64,000 nt of DNA from Calamus simplicifolius (Eukaryota > Streptophyta > Magnoliopsida > Arecales > Arecaceae): contig UESW01004353.1 of the NCBI GenBank assembly GCA_900491605.1, forward strand, positions 216,678-280,677, given 5' to 3'. Under the pieces are notes generated by a model, which ran no database searches, was not told the origin of the DNA, and saw nothing but the letters and a program-made list of their open reading frames with translations. Of this stretch, positions 31,307-42,957 are shown in pieces. Position 1 is the first letter of the stretch. Each line of letters begins with the position of its first letter. Made by a program: the position numbers and the translations under genes.

Positions 31307-33540
31307 ATTTGGCATGCATGCACACATGCTGCGCACTATAAGGCTTCTCGTATTTATAGAAAAGATAATCATACTGCAGATTAGTTAGCCAGTGGCTGAA
31401 AGTCCTTCATGCTGCTGATGTAATTCCTGCAAATCTGAATTCAATTCTTCCAACTGACATACAAATTACTTTTAAGAGAAGAGAAAATAGAGGAGATAGA
31501 TGCATACGATCCTCATTGTTTGTTTTTAGTTTGATACATGTAATATTGGAAACTGAGGTATTGTATTTTTTTTGTTTTACCTTCCTTCACCTTCCCCCAC
31601 CCCCCAAAAAAAAAAGTCCATCAAGTCCCTCCCATATGAGGCCACACTAGCAGTTCAGAGGTTTCTTTCCATTGAGTAAGGCTGAGATGGCGGTCCTGGA
31701 CATCCATTTTCTTTGGCCATCAGTTGACCTTCATTCTTAATGCAATTATTATCATTCAAACACTAACACCCCATCCCAAATCACTGAAGAAATCATGGCC
31801 ATCTTACGAGAGGCACGGAAGCCTGTTGAAGGGTTCAAAGCTTTGGTGGTGGACACTTTGTTGACGGTGGTAGCTTGGACCTAGATGACATGGATGCAGA
31901 TGTGGACCTTGATGACATTGAGACAAGTGGGGATTCTGTCAGTACTTTTTAAGGATCAAGAATACATGATCTACCTGTTATCTTGTGGTCGTGCGAATTC
32001 TTTAATTTTTCATCTGAGGAAAGTGGGATATTGCTGACTCCATGAGGTGCAACTCTAATGTCATGCGTAGAGATACTTTTATTGTGCAAAATGAACAAAG
32101 TAATGTTCTTGGTGTGGAGTACACTGATTTTTTGTTTCATTTTATTTGTGAATTTGGATATCTCATTAACAATACTACCAAAAATGCTTCTGCCGTGGAG
32201 CCAATGGTTAGTGTCCTCGGCCCCCTTGCAAGAGGGGTAATGGGGGGTGCCCAGGTTTAGCTTTTAGGAATTAAGAGATTAAAAATAATGCCATTTTAGG
32301 ATCACTATGTGACACCTAGATGGTGAAATTGAGAATAAGGTCCCGTTATTTGACAATTATATTAAAGCTCAAAATGTTCCTGATCTATATACTGAATTGT
32401 GAATTATTCCTGAGGTGCCATATATATAATTTCTAGGAGATGAAATACAAAGACATATAAGACACTGCCTTATTTTGAAATTAAATTAAGATCTTTTTAA
32501 AAAAGAATTTCTATGTAAATACCGTTGAACCATCCTACATATTACCTCACATTTTTGAAGAGGCTATGAAGGCGATTGACAGTGATGACAATTGTCATTT
32601 GGGGAAGCTAAGTGGTGCTAGTTGGATGGCTAGTATCAACATGCTTTCTGAAGAGTATAATCTTAGATATACAACATTTTTACGATATGATTGGATTAAT
32701 GCAATCTTGAGTTTATTGTCCTTGTGAAACTCGATGTTATTGAAGATGATGATAATAGGACAAAACTAGTGGAAAAATAAAAGGAGAAGAGAAATATTTA
32801 CAACTTTGTAGTCATTTTGTAGGATGATTTTTTGAAAAGAAAAGAAATCCATTGTAACTAAGTGTTTGAGGTTTGAAATCAAGAGGAGGGGGTTTATCCT
32901 TGGGGATGTTTTATAGTTCATTACAAAGTCCTTTTATTAAAGGGGTGCCAATCATGGATAAGTAGGAAATGAAAGGTCAAAAGAAATTCTAGATGATCAG
33001 CTTGTAATGAATGTTCAAAAAATGAATAGTTTGCCTTATTGCTAATAAGGAGCACGAGTAGTGGTGAGCAAGATTCCACTTGGACATTAGCTCATGGTTT
33101 GGTGAAATATGTGCCTTCTTATCACTTGCTTTTTCTCAGCTCAACAGCTTGGTAATAAAAGGATGATTCACTGTTAACTTGAAAACCACCTTCCAAATCT
33201 TAAGTTTCACCATCATGTTTCTTCAGCTTCGTTTGTTTATTTCCACCTGCATCCTTTTGTCCCTAAGGTTGTTTTAGTTTTAGTGCTATTAACTTCGAAG
33301 GGCTCCAAGACCCAATTCTTAAAAACACAAAGTTCTAGCCATTTTTTCCACTTCAAGCCAATTCAATCCTAGAAATATAGACCTAAGAAATTTTCATAGG
33401 GTTAGGACTTTAAAATTCTAAGTTAGGCTTGGGATGCCTTTGGGTTTCATGTGGATTAGGCTTAAATCAACTTTAAGTTTGAACTTTAGGCTTGCTTTTG
33501 ACTTAGTCTCAATTTGCCACTGCCATCTTGTTCTCCACAC
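31307..33540. other. Intergenic, with weak coding relics
   Basis: No intact gene. At 31840-31951 one frame reads SLDLDDMDADVDLDDIETSG and stops after VSTF, an acidic tail that might be an old exon. At 32555-32660 a stretch (in frame, FEEAMKAID and HLGKLSGASWM) resembles 62195-62290 on the plus strand. Frames are short and stops frequent, so both are reported only as relics. Confidence 0.3.
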
Positions 33541-33567
33541 CTCTCTCTCTCTCTCTCTCTCTCTCTC
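33541..33567. repeat. (CT)n microsatellite
   Basis: An uninterrupted run of about thirteen CT dinucleotides followed by CCCCTCC. Confidence 0.95.
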
Positions 33568-33686
33568 CCCTCCTTCCATTGCTGATGTAGAATCGGATGC
33601 CCTTGGTTAGGTCACCAAAGTTGGTCTTCCTACGAGCTTGGGTTTTATTAGTTAATGCCACTAAATTGGGCCATTATGTTGAACAA

Positions 33687-33872
33687 AAAAAGTCTTTGTG
33701 CACCGATCTCCGATACATAAAGTGCGCAACGAGCGTGCGCATTGGCTGCGCGCCCATGCGAGCATGTGTGCACGGCCCATTGGGCTGCAGTGCGCCCCGC
33801 ACGCGTGCCGTATCCGCACGCGTGCTTGTACGGGTGCGCGGCCGTGCACGCTTTGTGCATCAAAGACAAAAC
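33687..33872. mobile_element. MITE-like GC-rich insertion
   Basis: A GC-rich block with CGCACGCGTG-type alternations inside AT-rich DNA. The left end (AAAGTCTTTGTGCACCGA) and right end (TTTGTGCATCAAAGACAAAA) are imperfect inverted repeats. The left end also resembles the piece at 31206 (AAAGTCTTTATGCATCGG). Overlapping ORFs on both strands here reflect the GC-rich composition. Confidence 0.4.
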
Positions 33873-33979
33873 ATTTTTATGTTGACTTCAACATTGCTCT
33901 TAGTCATGTCCATATCCAATTAATCAACAAAATGCACAACATATCAAAGATGCATACAATTTTGGCCACTTAGAATTAT

Positions 33980-36502
33980 TGCAAGGAGTAAGATTTGGAA
34001 GTTCTAGAGCATGCATGGTTGAAGTGCACATACTCGTGAATGTTGTTCTTTTGGATCTAATGGTCTTTGACACAAATAATTTTTAGGTATGACAATATTT
34101 AATTAGTTTTAAAATTTAATTATCCATAAATTGCCTTACCAAACTAGCGTAAAAATGAGGGTTCATACTTTGGAATTGTAGCCTTCTTTTAGGCCTGATT
34201 TTTTTTTTTTTATTGACATGAAATTTGGAAACCAACAAAAAAGGACAAGAAAAGCTAATCAAAATATATTGGCCACAAAAATGAATTGTATCCTTAAAAC
34301 AACATAGAAATTACTTCGAAATCAAAACTCCAAACTTTTCATTTTCGACAATAATGTCTGGCAAATAATAAAAGTTAATAAAGGATCAAAAAGAAGAGAA
34401 GGATGAAAGAAAAAACTTTTTCATAAACCATGTTGATCACGTAAATGTAGAGCTCTTCATTTTTTCCTCACATTTCATGGCTAGTGGAAATAACATATTT
34501 TGTTTTATTTATTTATTTAGCTGGGAGAAATGCTATAATGTGGTTTACAGCCATAATATTGCTCATTTTTCAACAAAGAGAGTTTTGTGACATGGAGTTT
34601 CATTAGGTGTAGTTTCAATCGGGTTTGCGATTTGAGTAGGGATCATTATTTGGATAAGCTTGGTTCTCTTATATCCTCAAAGTATTCACTAGTAATGTAA
34701 ATTTATAATATGATTAATAAATTAATAAGAAATGTTAGATAGATAATGTTAGTTACAATCAAATGTAGAGCTGGTTTAAATTTGGATCAAGATTGAAGCT
34801 CTATAAAAATTCCATAGGATATTATAAGCTATAATGTCAGAGCTAATGTTGGCATATATTTAATCTCACATTAGTTATACATTTTGGGTACCTATATAAA
34901 ATCAAGATAAATAAATAATACCTTATTGACTAGTTTTTTTGAATGAGGTTTTGATTGTTTTAAATAGTATCAGAGTGAACCTGATCTATAGTTGATGTAG
35001 ACTAGAGAACAAGAGAGATGGGCTCGTATGTTTATGGTTAGATTTAGATTTGGATTTAGATTTGGACCTTTGGCTTAGTAAAGATGCCAAGACTTAAAAT
35101 AGGAAGAGTATATCAGAACTCATGTATTTAGTTTTATATTGACTGTACACTAAATAGATCTTAGGTATTTTTGTAATATCAATGGGCTTAAATAATATCC
35201 TTTTGACTAACCTTTTCGAGTAAGATTTTAAGTTATTACAAGCCTCCCTTGAACACTAGCACTTGCAACTAAACTCTAAACTCATTTTATCCCCTTGTTG
35301 GGAAAGTTGATACTTTGAAGATTGATATCTCATCCAATAGAATATTGGCTATTCATTGTGTGTCATAGTTTAATTAGGATTATATTTATAGTTGTTATTT
35401 CTTCAATTGTTATCCTAATTAATTATCTCAGTGATATCTAAGGTAGGATGGGTACCTTTTTTTTATTGAGATAGTTGAAGCAAAGTCTAACTTCCAATTA
35501 GTTTTGATAAGCTTAAAAAACTTTATTTTAAATATGCAACCAGTAGTATGCTTTGAGTTTCAAGAAGAGTTATCTTTAGCATTATATAAAAAGTCTTTAT
35601 GACTAGCTAGAGGTGTAGTGCTTTAATTCACATTTTTTAGAGAGATTATATGAGGTATTCTTGAAGTAAAATAAAAAAAAAATTGTCTAGCTTTTGTAAG
35701 TTTTATTTTTAATAAAATTAATTTATATTTTCTCATCAAAATTGTCCTCATCAATTTTATTCTTTTAGTTATTTTTATATATTATTAGGGCCTCTTCCTA
35801 ATTTCTTGAATTGGCTAATCTTTTTCAACAAGTCATTGTACTATTTTATATACCATCAGATAGTCTATAGATTTTCTACATCATATTAGAGATAAGTCAT
35901 GAAATTTTCTACATAATATCTAAGTAAGAATTTTTTTGACAATATTTTTGAGTCTTATCATCTTTATTACATTTAATAACTTGGTGATATTCTGGTTGTG
36001 TAGGTATTTGGACTCTATTTATATTTTGTTTACTTCGTGCATGTGAATCTTGTTGTAAACCAAGTTTTCTAGTATCGAATTCTTATATTTTATGATCAAA
36101 AATTTGAATAATCAATTATTCTTATTAGAGCTAGTGTATCAAGTCATATATGATTGAGCAAGATTTAAGTAAATATATTGATAAATTAGACATGGTGATG
36201 TCATTTGATGTACCTAGTAATGAGAAAAAGAAAGTGGAGATCAATTCAATCCTTATCATATTGTTATTTTGACTTTTAATTATAGTGGATGAGAAGACCT
36301 TTGTATATATTTAATATTCTTTTTTTTGTTGAAGGGGAAGCTTTAGTAGTGTTAGAGATACGCCACTCCTACAGCATTTGTAGACAGGATGATATTGAGC
36401 TCTGTAGGGGTATCCATACCATATAAGAGGTGCATCAAGAAACACTGCTAACTTAGCAGGGAGATCAGTTGTCTAGTTTCCTTTTTGATATCATGTTGAG
36501 CT
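33980..36502. other. AT-rich intergenic spacer
   Basis: No gene is seen. A PBS-like remnant (AGTATCAGAGTGAAC, 34965) follows TTGACTAGTTTTTTTGAATG, and a related phrase (TTTTGACTAACCTTTTCGAG, 35200) recurs 270 bp later, which may be the ends of a decayed small LTR element. Otherwise featureless. Confidence 0.4.
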
Positions 36503-38495
36503 TGTTAGGAATTGTATCCTAAAGCCAATCATTTGATGATTCTGTTAATGTAAATTATATATAAATTGATATATTAATAAAAGTTATTTGGCAGTTTATT
36601 CATTACAAGAACATCTTCTTAAAACTCCTAATAGTAATGAAGCCCTTAGGATCTTCCTTCACGATAAAGGAGGATTTATCTATGAAGGTCCTCAAAAGAG
36701 TTCGCGACCAAATGATATACTATAAAAGGGCCATAGTACTATCAATTATAGGACATTGTATATCATATTTGTTGGTTGTCCTCTTAACCAAGGAGTGTAG
36801 AGACACTGGTATGACATATAGGTGAAAGTGTAGGAGCACATTTCACCGAACGTGACTCATTTCCGGATACTCTGTTGTCAAGAGTTAATCCGAGAAGATA
36901 TAGGTATAAGTATCTTCAGACCTGAAGATCACAACCGGTGACTTGCAAGCAACTCATTGTACTTAGGTGCCGGACCACCTGGATTTCTAATCCAGCTACG
37001 AAAGGTTACTGGGTGCAGTCAAGTACTTATGGTAGTCAGTTGTGAATCAAGATGGAATTTGACCTATCCCGTTAAAAGGAGAAATGCTTGTGTTTCAATT
37101 TAGCAAGACCTTGGCCAAGGCACTTCATGTGAAAGTCACATGATCACTAAAATTGAAATCACTTTATGGATTTGTTGTTTAGAGTTGATAGGCTCTTAAG
37201 CCATCCTTAGCATTTGTGGTCAAGAGGATGAATTATACGGTAACTGTTTCTTAGGGTTCTTGGAGTTTGCTTAGTAACTCTTCGACCTATCGGACGTCGG
37301 GTTCCATTGCTAGATGGGCACATCGATTAGTATAGAAAGTTGTTTCTATGCTACCGGCTTAGGTTCGAACCTAAAGAGTCACACACATAGAAGTTTCCTA
37401 GGATGATCTATTTGCTGATCAACGATTGAGAATCATATATGATTTAATTAATCAATTTGATTGATTGAATTATCTTAATTGGGTTAAGTACAAGTGAATA
37501 AGATTCAATTTGGTTTAAGTCTATTAGAAGGACTAGTCAATTTCAAATATTGATTTGAAATTAGACTTGATTTGGATTTAAATAGATTCAGGACTAGCCA
37601 AATTTGATTTGGGCTAGAACCATAATCTATGTGGGTTCAGTCCAATAAATTCAGATCAGATTAATCCATCACCTGAACCCAAACATCTCGCATAAGGATC
37701 TCACATGATGAGATGGCTAAATCTCATCTCATGAGAGATTAAATTCTCATATAGAATTTAATGCCTGACATTAATCTTCTCCCGTTGGAATTCTAAGTGT
37801 TAGAATTCATGTACCTCTTTGAATTAGCGACTCTTTGGTTTTCACCGAACGTAGGAATTAGCCAAACATTGCAACTCTTTGGTTTTCACCGAACCTCAGA
37901 ATTAACCAAACGCCGCGTCTCTTTGGTTTTTACCGAATGTTGAAATTAACCAAACACCGCGCCTCTTTGGTTTGGCGTCTCTTTGCTTTTACCAAACGAA
38001 TGTTAGAATTCAATGGGCTGGCTAAATGAGACTATAAATAGAGGATATCCCTACCAGATTACATAGAACAACAACACACGATATGTCGTGGATTGAAATT
38101 CTAAAAGGTTAGAATAGAAAATCCTGGTGATTATGATGTTAGCAAAAGCTTGGTGTTCGATCATTCGGGGCTTCGCGTGGACGATACTAGAGGCCGGACG
38201 ATTGAACGGCTACAAAGCACAAAAGGATTTACCTACTGCCCTTAAGGTAAGTGATATGATCCCTAAACCTTAAGGCATGATTCAAGGCAAGAAGTACGAC
38301 TTCTTACTTGAAGATCAAGATATGATCTTGATGATTATTTATATGCATATTTTAGATCAAGCGATCCATATATAAGGCAAAGATATGATCTTGATGCATA
38401 TTAGATAGATTAATATGTAATCTTTTAGTTTTTGCATTGATAATAGTTATCAAATTTTAAAAATATGCATGCCTCGGAGTTTATTTCTCCCTACA
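36503..38495 (+). repeat. 5' LTR of the deleted copia element
   Basis: 1,993 bp, starting TGTTAGGAATTG and ending TCTCCCTACA. It contains a TATA box (CTATAAATAGAGG, 38032-38044) and a tandem repeat at 37826-37995. Relative to the 3' LTR it lacks about 73 bp near 38150 (between GCTTGGTG and ATCATTCGGGGC). Confidence 0.93.
37826..37995 (+). repeat. About 48-bp tandem repeats in the copia LTR
   Basis: Three to four units of CTCTTTGGTTTTCACCGAAC and a TCGGAATTAACCAAACGCCG-like half. Within each unit TTTGGTT and AACCAAA form an inverted pair. The partial 3' LTR has the same array at 41570-41745, with a different number of partial units. Confidence 0.88.
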
Positions 38496-38497
38496 AA

Positions 38498-38510
38498 TGG
38501 TATCAGAGCA
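38498..38510 (+). other. Primer binding site (initiator tRNA-Met)
   Basis: TGGTATCAGAGCA starts three bases after the LTR end at 38495. Confidence 0.92.
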
Positions 38511-40100
38511 ATAGTTTCGTATTGATCTAATTTATTGCATGTAAATTAATGTTCTTATTAATTGTGTAATTATGGCTAAAACTGATCACAATATCATATG
38601 GTGGATTAAAAATCAAATTACCCATTCAATGAGGTATTCTATGACATATTGACGTGTGATTATTTTATCATCGATGCTTAGTCTAAAGATAATTTAAATT
38701 GAGCTTTGGCATCAAAACATAGATTACACTCACTCTCAAACATTGTTTTATATTGATGTTATATAAAAGCATGATATTTGCATGTTTAGTATAAAAATAT
38801 AGATATGAGTATGATGGCTTATGAAACATACAAATATTTATAAGAGTTTTATTTGAATGTCAAATATTAATTCATAATCTTTTTAGATATGATCTAAATA
38901 TAGGAATTATGAGTAGTAACATAATGCAAGTTATGCTTGATTGAAATATAGGATATGTAAACATGAAATATATTTAATCATTTGGGTTAGCTAAATCGGA
39001 TCCATAAAGGGTTAGACCCTAAGGTTTAAATCAACTGGATTAAAGAGTATTTGATCAAATCTAAATTAATTAAATTAGGTTAAGAATGCTCTAAATCAAA
39101 TAATAGTTGTAGTTGATCATGTCCATGTCTTTGATTAAACCAAATGGATGTAGATTAGGCTCCGTGGTTGAGCATGAATCTCTTAGATGGTCAAATCAAA
39201 ATTGGTTAACCATATGATGTCAAGGTGAGTTGGCAAGTTGCTCTAGGATCAAAGATCAAATGGTTTTTAATTGGGAGCTACGTATTGATGCGTCTTTAAC
39301 GAGTTAATGGCATATCCCTCCCATCGATCTCACTTACCTGGTCAATATGGTAAACCATTTATGATTCTGATCATTTACCTGATTCGGATTGACCATGCCT
39401 ATAAGGAAATCAGTCTGACTGATTTAGGTGCCACTTAACCAGACTTAATCTTGTTTCATTCTACCGATTTCATAGGTTCAGTAGGAGAACTTGATTAGTC
39501 AATTTGTCTTCAGATTATTAAATCCTCTAAAATTATTAGGTCCTTAAAATGAAATAGTTATATGATAACTAGATCATAGCCTCCCATTAAGGTGGGTGAT
39601 AATGAGTCCGATGTCTTGATAATCACTGGAGGCACTCCATGCCTGGTGCTTGTCAACCATCAGAATTATCATTCATTATATGATAAGTCAGCGTAACTAT
39701 TAAATAGACAGTCAGGTGGGCCGAGCTTCACTTGGGCTTGGTTGTCTATTGATAGGTTACACTGATTATATCATTTAATGGTTGGACCTAACCAGAACTT
39801 TCAGTGAAGGCACTCCATGCCTGCTGAAGAGGAACATGGGGAAAAACTGAACACTAATAATTGTTTGGGGGAAACAATTGGTTTTGAACCTACTCTTAGA
39901 TGCATATGGGTTGGCCAAGCTTCACTTGGGCCTGTATGTAGTTTATGTAGATCTTAGTACCCACTAAAGAATTAAGAATAATTCTTCGAATTGGGATGTA
40001 GAGGCTGCCAATTTGAACAAAATAGTGGGAGAATCTTTAGACTAAAGTCCAAATCTTTAGACTGAATCAATTTATATACTAATAAACTTTAGTTTTTTCT
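38511..40100 (+). other. Long untranslated leader of the copia element
   Basis: About 1.6 kb between PBS and gag ATG without a coding frame. It contains recurring phrases, GGCACTCCATGCCTG (39630 and 39808) and GGGCCGAGCTTCACTTGGGC (39718; 39912 in variant form). A leader this long is unusual and may hold packaging signals or an old insertion. Confidence 0.6.
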
Positions 40101-40110
40101 TATGCAGAAA

Positions 40111-40749
40111 ATGGCCACTAATTTATCATTAAGGTCCCTATTGGATAGTGACAAGTTGAATGGTTCAAATTTTAATAGCTGGTTTAGAAAACTTAAGATC
40201 GTCCTTGAGTATGAGAGGATTCTATATATTTTGAATAATCCTGCACCAAAGATACCTGATGCAAACACACAAAGTTCTGAGAAAGACACTTATCAGAAGT
40301 GGCTCAGTGATAGAACTAGCGTACGTTGCATCATGCTAGCATCAATGAACGATGAATTCGATCGCTGGTTTGAGAATGCTCAGTCAGAAGAAATCATTCA
40401 AGCGTTGAATGAATCTTTTGGCACACCTGACGACGTTGAAAGGCACAAGACTAGTTGTGCTATTTTTAATGCTCAAATGAGGGATGGATCTCCTGTCACT
40501 GATCATGTATTGTATATGATCGAGAAGATAGAATTGCTAAGTAAGCTCGGCTTTCCCCTACATAAGCAGTTGGAAAAAGAGATCCTGAATTCCTTGCCTC
40601 CATCCTTCCGACCTTTCCTTACTCATTTTCGAATGACAAAGCCTGCAGTCAACTACCACGGTTTGTTGGGCTTGTTACAGAACTTTGAGAAGGATAACCA
40701 GCTCTCTAAGGGTTTGGTTAATGTGGTTGAAGGATCTAAGGTAGGGTGA
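40111..40749 (+). pseudogene. Copia Gag (UBN2-type)
   Basis: An open frame of about 213 codons from the ATG at 40111 (MATNLSLRSLLDSDKLNG; an earlier in-frame ATG lies at 40102). NFNSWFRKLKIVLEYERILY and a DEFDRWFENAQSEEIIQALN stretch identify a copia Gag of the UBN2 family. It stops at 40747 where the basic linker would begin. The zinc knuckle follows out of the ORF at about 40860 (CFHCKMQGHWKRNY): CCHC with the last Cys changed to Tyr, a one-base G to A change. The stretch itself is almost intact. Confidence 0.85.
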
Positions 40750-40959
40750 CAACCCTTTGGGAAAGGGAAGAAGAAAAAGAATAAGAAAAATTTACAACAT
40801 GCTAGGACATCTATAAGTGGTCAGATGCAGAAGAAGAAAGTTGATAAAAGTCAAGCTGAATGCTTTCATTGCAAGATGCAAGGGCACTGGAAGAGGAACT
40901 ATCCTCTTTACATTGCCACACTTAATTAAAATAGGCCAAAGAAGAAAAAGGGGTAAGAT

Positions 40960-41554
40960 GTTGCTCAACAAGGTATTTATATGATAACACCTTATAATTT
41001 TTTTGTATATGATAATCAGACCTGGGTATTGGATACCGGGAGTCCTTTTAACATTTGCAATTCATTGTAGGGACTACAGGTCACTAGAAGATTTGAGGAC
41101 AATGAAAGATTCCTTAATGTTGGCGATGGAAGATTAGTTCCAGTTCTGGCATTAGGAGTTCTTGAAATAGTTTTCAATAGAAATGTCATTATACTAAATG
41201 ATTATCATTTTTGCCCAACGTTCTTGTTGAACGTAATTTCTGTAGGCCTTCTGGCCAAAAGTAATTATGAAATTTCAATAAAGGATGTTACTTTGAATAT
41301 CATTATGAATGGAGTCACTGTAATGACTGGGCATTTATCTAATGACATTTATATATTATCACAGCCTGTAAATGTAGTGTACAACTCAAGTAAGCACTCT
41401 AGAACAACTGATGTCACAAACATTTATCTTTGGCACCATCGGCTGGGTCATATTAATAAGAATAGATTGAACAGGTTAACTCAGGAGGGCATCCTTCGAA
41501 TTGATGATTATGAATCATTGACTACCTGTGAATCCTGTCTTCTTGGTAAGTGTT
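40960..41554 (+). pseudogene. Copia protease and integrase N-terminus, truncated
   Basis: The protease site WVLDTGSPFNIC (about 41015) keeps D-T-G. A stop at 41068 replaces a family residue. 41224-41556 is open: LLNVISVGLLAKSNYE at the end of the protease, LWHHRLGHINKNRLNRL with both His of the integrase zinc motif, and CESCLLGKC with both Cys. The integrase is cut right after this motif by the deletion, and its apparent stop comes from LTR sequence. Confidence 0.88.
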
Positions 41555-42330
41555 AGAATTCATATACCTCTTTGAATTAGCCAAACACTGCGAACGTCGA
41601 AATTAGCCAAACATTGCGACTCTTTGGTTTTCACTGAACGTCGGAATTAACCAAACACCGCGTCTCTTTGGTTTTCACCGAACGTCGGAATTAACCAAAC
41701 GCCGTGCCTCTTTGGTTCAGTGTCTCTTTGCTTTTTATCGAATGGCGGAATTCTAAATGTTAGAATTCAATGGGCTGGCTAAAATGAAACTATAAATAGA
41801 GGACATCCCTCACCATATTACACAGAACAACAACACACGACATGTCGTGGATTAAAATTCTAAAAGGTTAGAATAGAAAATCCTAGTGATTCTGGTGTTA
41901 GGAAAAGCTTGGTGGATCTTGGAGGAAGATTCAAGTGGGAGGATTCAAGATCAGCAAAGTCATTTTTCTACGAGCTAGCACTCTCGAAAATTTGATCATT
42001 CGGGGCTTCGCGTGGACGATACTAGAGGCCGGACGATTGAATGGCTGCAGAGCACAAAAGGATTTACCAACTGCCCTTAAGGTAAGTGATATGATCCCTA
42101 AACCTTAAGGCATGATTCAAGGCAAGAAGTACGTCTTCTTACGTTGAGGATCAAGATATGATCTTGATGATTATTTATATGCATATTTTAGATCAAGCGA
42201 TCCTATATAAGGCAAAGATATGATCTTGATACATATTAGATAGATTAATATGTAATCTTTTAGTTTCCGTATTGATAATAGTTATCAAATTTTAAAAATA
42301 TGCATGCCTCGGAGTTTATTTCTCCCTACA
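41553..42330 (+). repeat. Partial 3' LTR of the deleted copia element
   Basis: Corresponds to 5' LTR positions from about 37798 to 38495. It has the same TATA box (TATAAATAG, 41791) and end (TCTCCCTACA). It includes 73 bp that the 5' LTR lacks (about 41912-41990). Confidence 0.92.
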
Positions 42331-42418
42331 GAGCTCTCACAGATCCTCTACAAAATAGTAGCATTTTGGTGATAGCGGGAGGAATGTGAGTTACAATATT
42401 GCTACTTAAGTTGTAACA

Positions 42419-42957
42419 TGTCTAGGGATAGCAATTTCAATCTGCACGGTAGGGACCTATCCCATCCTACTTGTTCGAGGTGAGGATTCCTTGCCTTATG
42501 TGAGGATGGCGACAACAATTAGAATGAAGATAATTCTTATCTCTTCCTAAGTGAGGAGGGGGATAGGGTAGTTAGGAATAGGTATATCCTTGCCCTATCC
42601 CCTACTCCATCCCTTCTTCGTTAGTCTCATATTTAAGTATTACAATACTTTTATATATTTATATATATATAAGAGTGCCCTCATATGCATTAATATTTTT
42701 CTCAACCCTAATCTTTCTTTTCCATTATTTTTAATTTTTTAGCTATATTACGTATTTCATAATTTTTACTAAAAATTCATATATCCCATTAGGTCTAGAG
42801 TGGGGATGGTGTTAGCGGGATTTATCATTTCTCATGTGATGGGGATGGGGTTGAAGAAATCTCTATTTACGGGGATAGGGTAAGAATAGAGATTTTTTTT
42901 GGTAGGAATTGAGATGGCAATTATTATTTATGGTCCGCTGCCATTCCTAAACATATC
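42419..42957. mobile_element. Decayed hAT-type MITE
   Basis: The left end ATGTCTAGGGATAGCAATTT and the complement of the right end (ATGTTTAGGAATGGCAGCGG) form an imperfect inverted repeat of the TAGGGATGGCAA type common in plant hAT MITEs. The interior has GGGGATGGGG-like runs in both orientations. A clear 8-bp TSD is not visible. No coding capacity. Confidence 0.5.

Larger units (their letters stand above)
36503..42330 (+). mobile_element. Ty1/copia element with large internal deletion and perfect TSD
   Basis: Flanked by GAGCT (36498-36502 and 42331-42335). The 5' LTR is complete, followed by an initiator tRNA-Met PBS, gag, zinc knuckle, protease and the integrase zinc domain. At about 41552 the sequence jumps from integrase into the middle of the 3' LTR, removing the integrase core, RT, RNase H, PPT and the first 1.3 kb of the 3' LTR. 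The matching TSD shows the element inserted whole and was deleted later. Confidence 0.9.

Noticed and set aside
33597..33973. Several short ORFs on both strands
   Set aside because: High GC and lack of stops explain them; no motif in any frame.
34940..35240. Intact small LTR element
   Set aside because: Only PBS-like and end-like phrases are visible; no paired LTRs or TSD could be identified.
38498..38510. tRNA gene
   Set aside because: It is only the 3' complement of initiator tRNA-Met used as primer site; there is no cloverleaf.
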